In this document: positions 5,922 through 6,160 of the stretch, one piece after another
How the letters are laid out: each line of letters opens with the position of its first letter
Position numbering within the stretch: the first letter of the stretch is position 1
Assembly: GCA_027492445.1 (NCBI GenBank)
Contig: JAPUES010000252.1
Coordinates: 1-6,160 of the forward strand
DNA from: Sporomusaceae bacterium
GTDB lineage: Bacteria; Bacillota; Negativicutes; DSM-13327
DNA: 6,160 nucleotides
Direction of reading: 5' to 3'
Translations under genes and position numbers: made by a program
Notes under the pieces: generated by a model
What the model saw: only the letters and a program-made list of their open reading frames with translations
What the model was told of the DNA's origin: nothing
Database searches by the model: none

Positions 5922-6160
5922 TTACTTTTTTTCTGGCGTATTGATAACGAATACTTTTACTTTTTGAATACCAAAATCTTGCGCTTCTCCTACTGTCCAT
6001 TTTGCCACATCAACTCGATTGCCTTTGATAGCGCCACCCGTATCTTCCGCTACCGCATATTCGCCATGTCCATCAGGATATTGAAGATAGACGCGGGAAC
6101 CGAGAGGAATGACATTAGGATCTACCGCGATAATGCCAGGACGTACTTGACTGCCAATAT
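5922..6160 (-). CDS. 3D-domain wall-associated protein, C-terminal part (5' end outside window)
   Basis: The minus strand reads in one open frame from the window edge (first full codon ends at 6158) to TAA at 5924-5922, giving the last 78 residues. It matches the 3D domain, named for three conserved aspartates: D13 in VDPNVIPLGSRVYL, D39 in AEDTGG and D50 in GNRVDV (numbering within the fragment). This fold is related to the catalytic core of MltA lytic transglycosylases. It occurs at the C-terminus of secreted muralytic proteins such as the YabE/YuiC/Rpf-like group in Firmicutes, which cut peptidoglycan during growth or spore germination. The N-terminal part, which would hold the signal peptide and any G5, LysM or SH3 domain, is outside the window, so the subfamily cannot be set. 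It converges on the small cysteine protein. Confidence 0.93.
   Translation of the reverse strand, partial: IGSQVRPGIIAVDPNVIPLGSRVYLQYPDGHGEYAVAEDTGGAIKGNRVDVAKWTVGEAQDFGIQKVKVFVINTPEKK

Noticed and set aside
1..6160. CRISPR array, tRNA or rRNA gene, riboswitch, toxin-antitoxin pair or a multi-gene defence system.
   Set aside because: No regularly spaced repeats, no cloverleaf-like sequence, and no gene of those families was recognised on either strand; the window looks largely ordinary apart from the items listed.

Overview
The window is AT-rich chromosomal DNA. It has strong AGGAGG-type ribosome binding sites, short intergenic gaps, U-tract or long-stem terminators and lysine/isoleucine-rich proteins. 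Together these suggest a low-GC Firmicute. The set of genes (a lone kinase paired with a REC-DUF3369-HD-GYP regulator, a 3D-domain wall protein, a small CxxC protein) would suit an anaerobic spore-former or a member of the Negativicutes such as the Sporomusaceae. That placement is an inference from general familiarity, not a database result.

Layout. Positions 1-148 hold a hairpin and the leader of a phage/ICE-type tyrosine recombinase. The recombinase gene (149-1309) has an in-frame TAA at 1178-1180, between the HxxR motif and the last two catalytic residues, so it appears inactivated: a relic of an integrated element. After a 204-base gap with three TTAAGAA repeats comes a gene for an exported protein built almost entirely of two tandem copies of a 94-residue unit (1514-2275), followed by a 20-bp-stem hairpin. 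Next is a tightly coupled two-gene signalling operon: a membrane-anchored histidine kinase with no recognisable sensor domain (2455-3402), then, 2 bases later, a response regulator with REC, DUF3369 and HD-GYP domains (3405-4976), predicted to degrade cyclic di-GMP. A 214-base gap that may carry a decayed short reading frame leads to a VOC (glyoxalase-fold) protein (5191-5598) with a clear terminator. A 62-residue cysteine-containing protein (5673-5861) follows. Its hairpin separates it from a convergent minus-strand gene, cut by the window edge, encoding the C-terminal 3D domain of a wall-active protein.

The only functional link the sequence strongly supports is the kinase/HD-GYP pair: phosphorylation of the receiver Asp should control c-di-GMP hydrolysis. 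The other genes look like independent units with their own terminators. I did not find CRISPR repeats, tRNA or rRNA genes, a defence system or an intact mobile element. The most useful observations are the nonsense-interrupted integrase, the duplicated exported protein with its regulator-like promoter repeats, the possible gene remnant after the HD-GYP gene, and the small CxxC protein. No gene-free stretch exceeds 300 bases.
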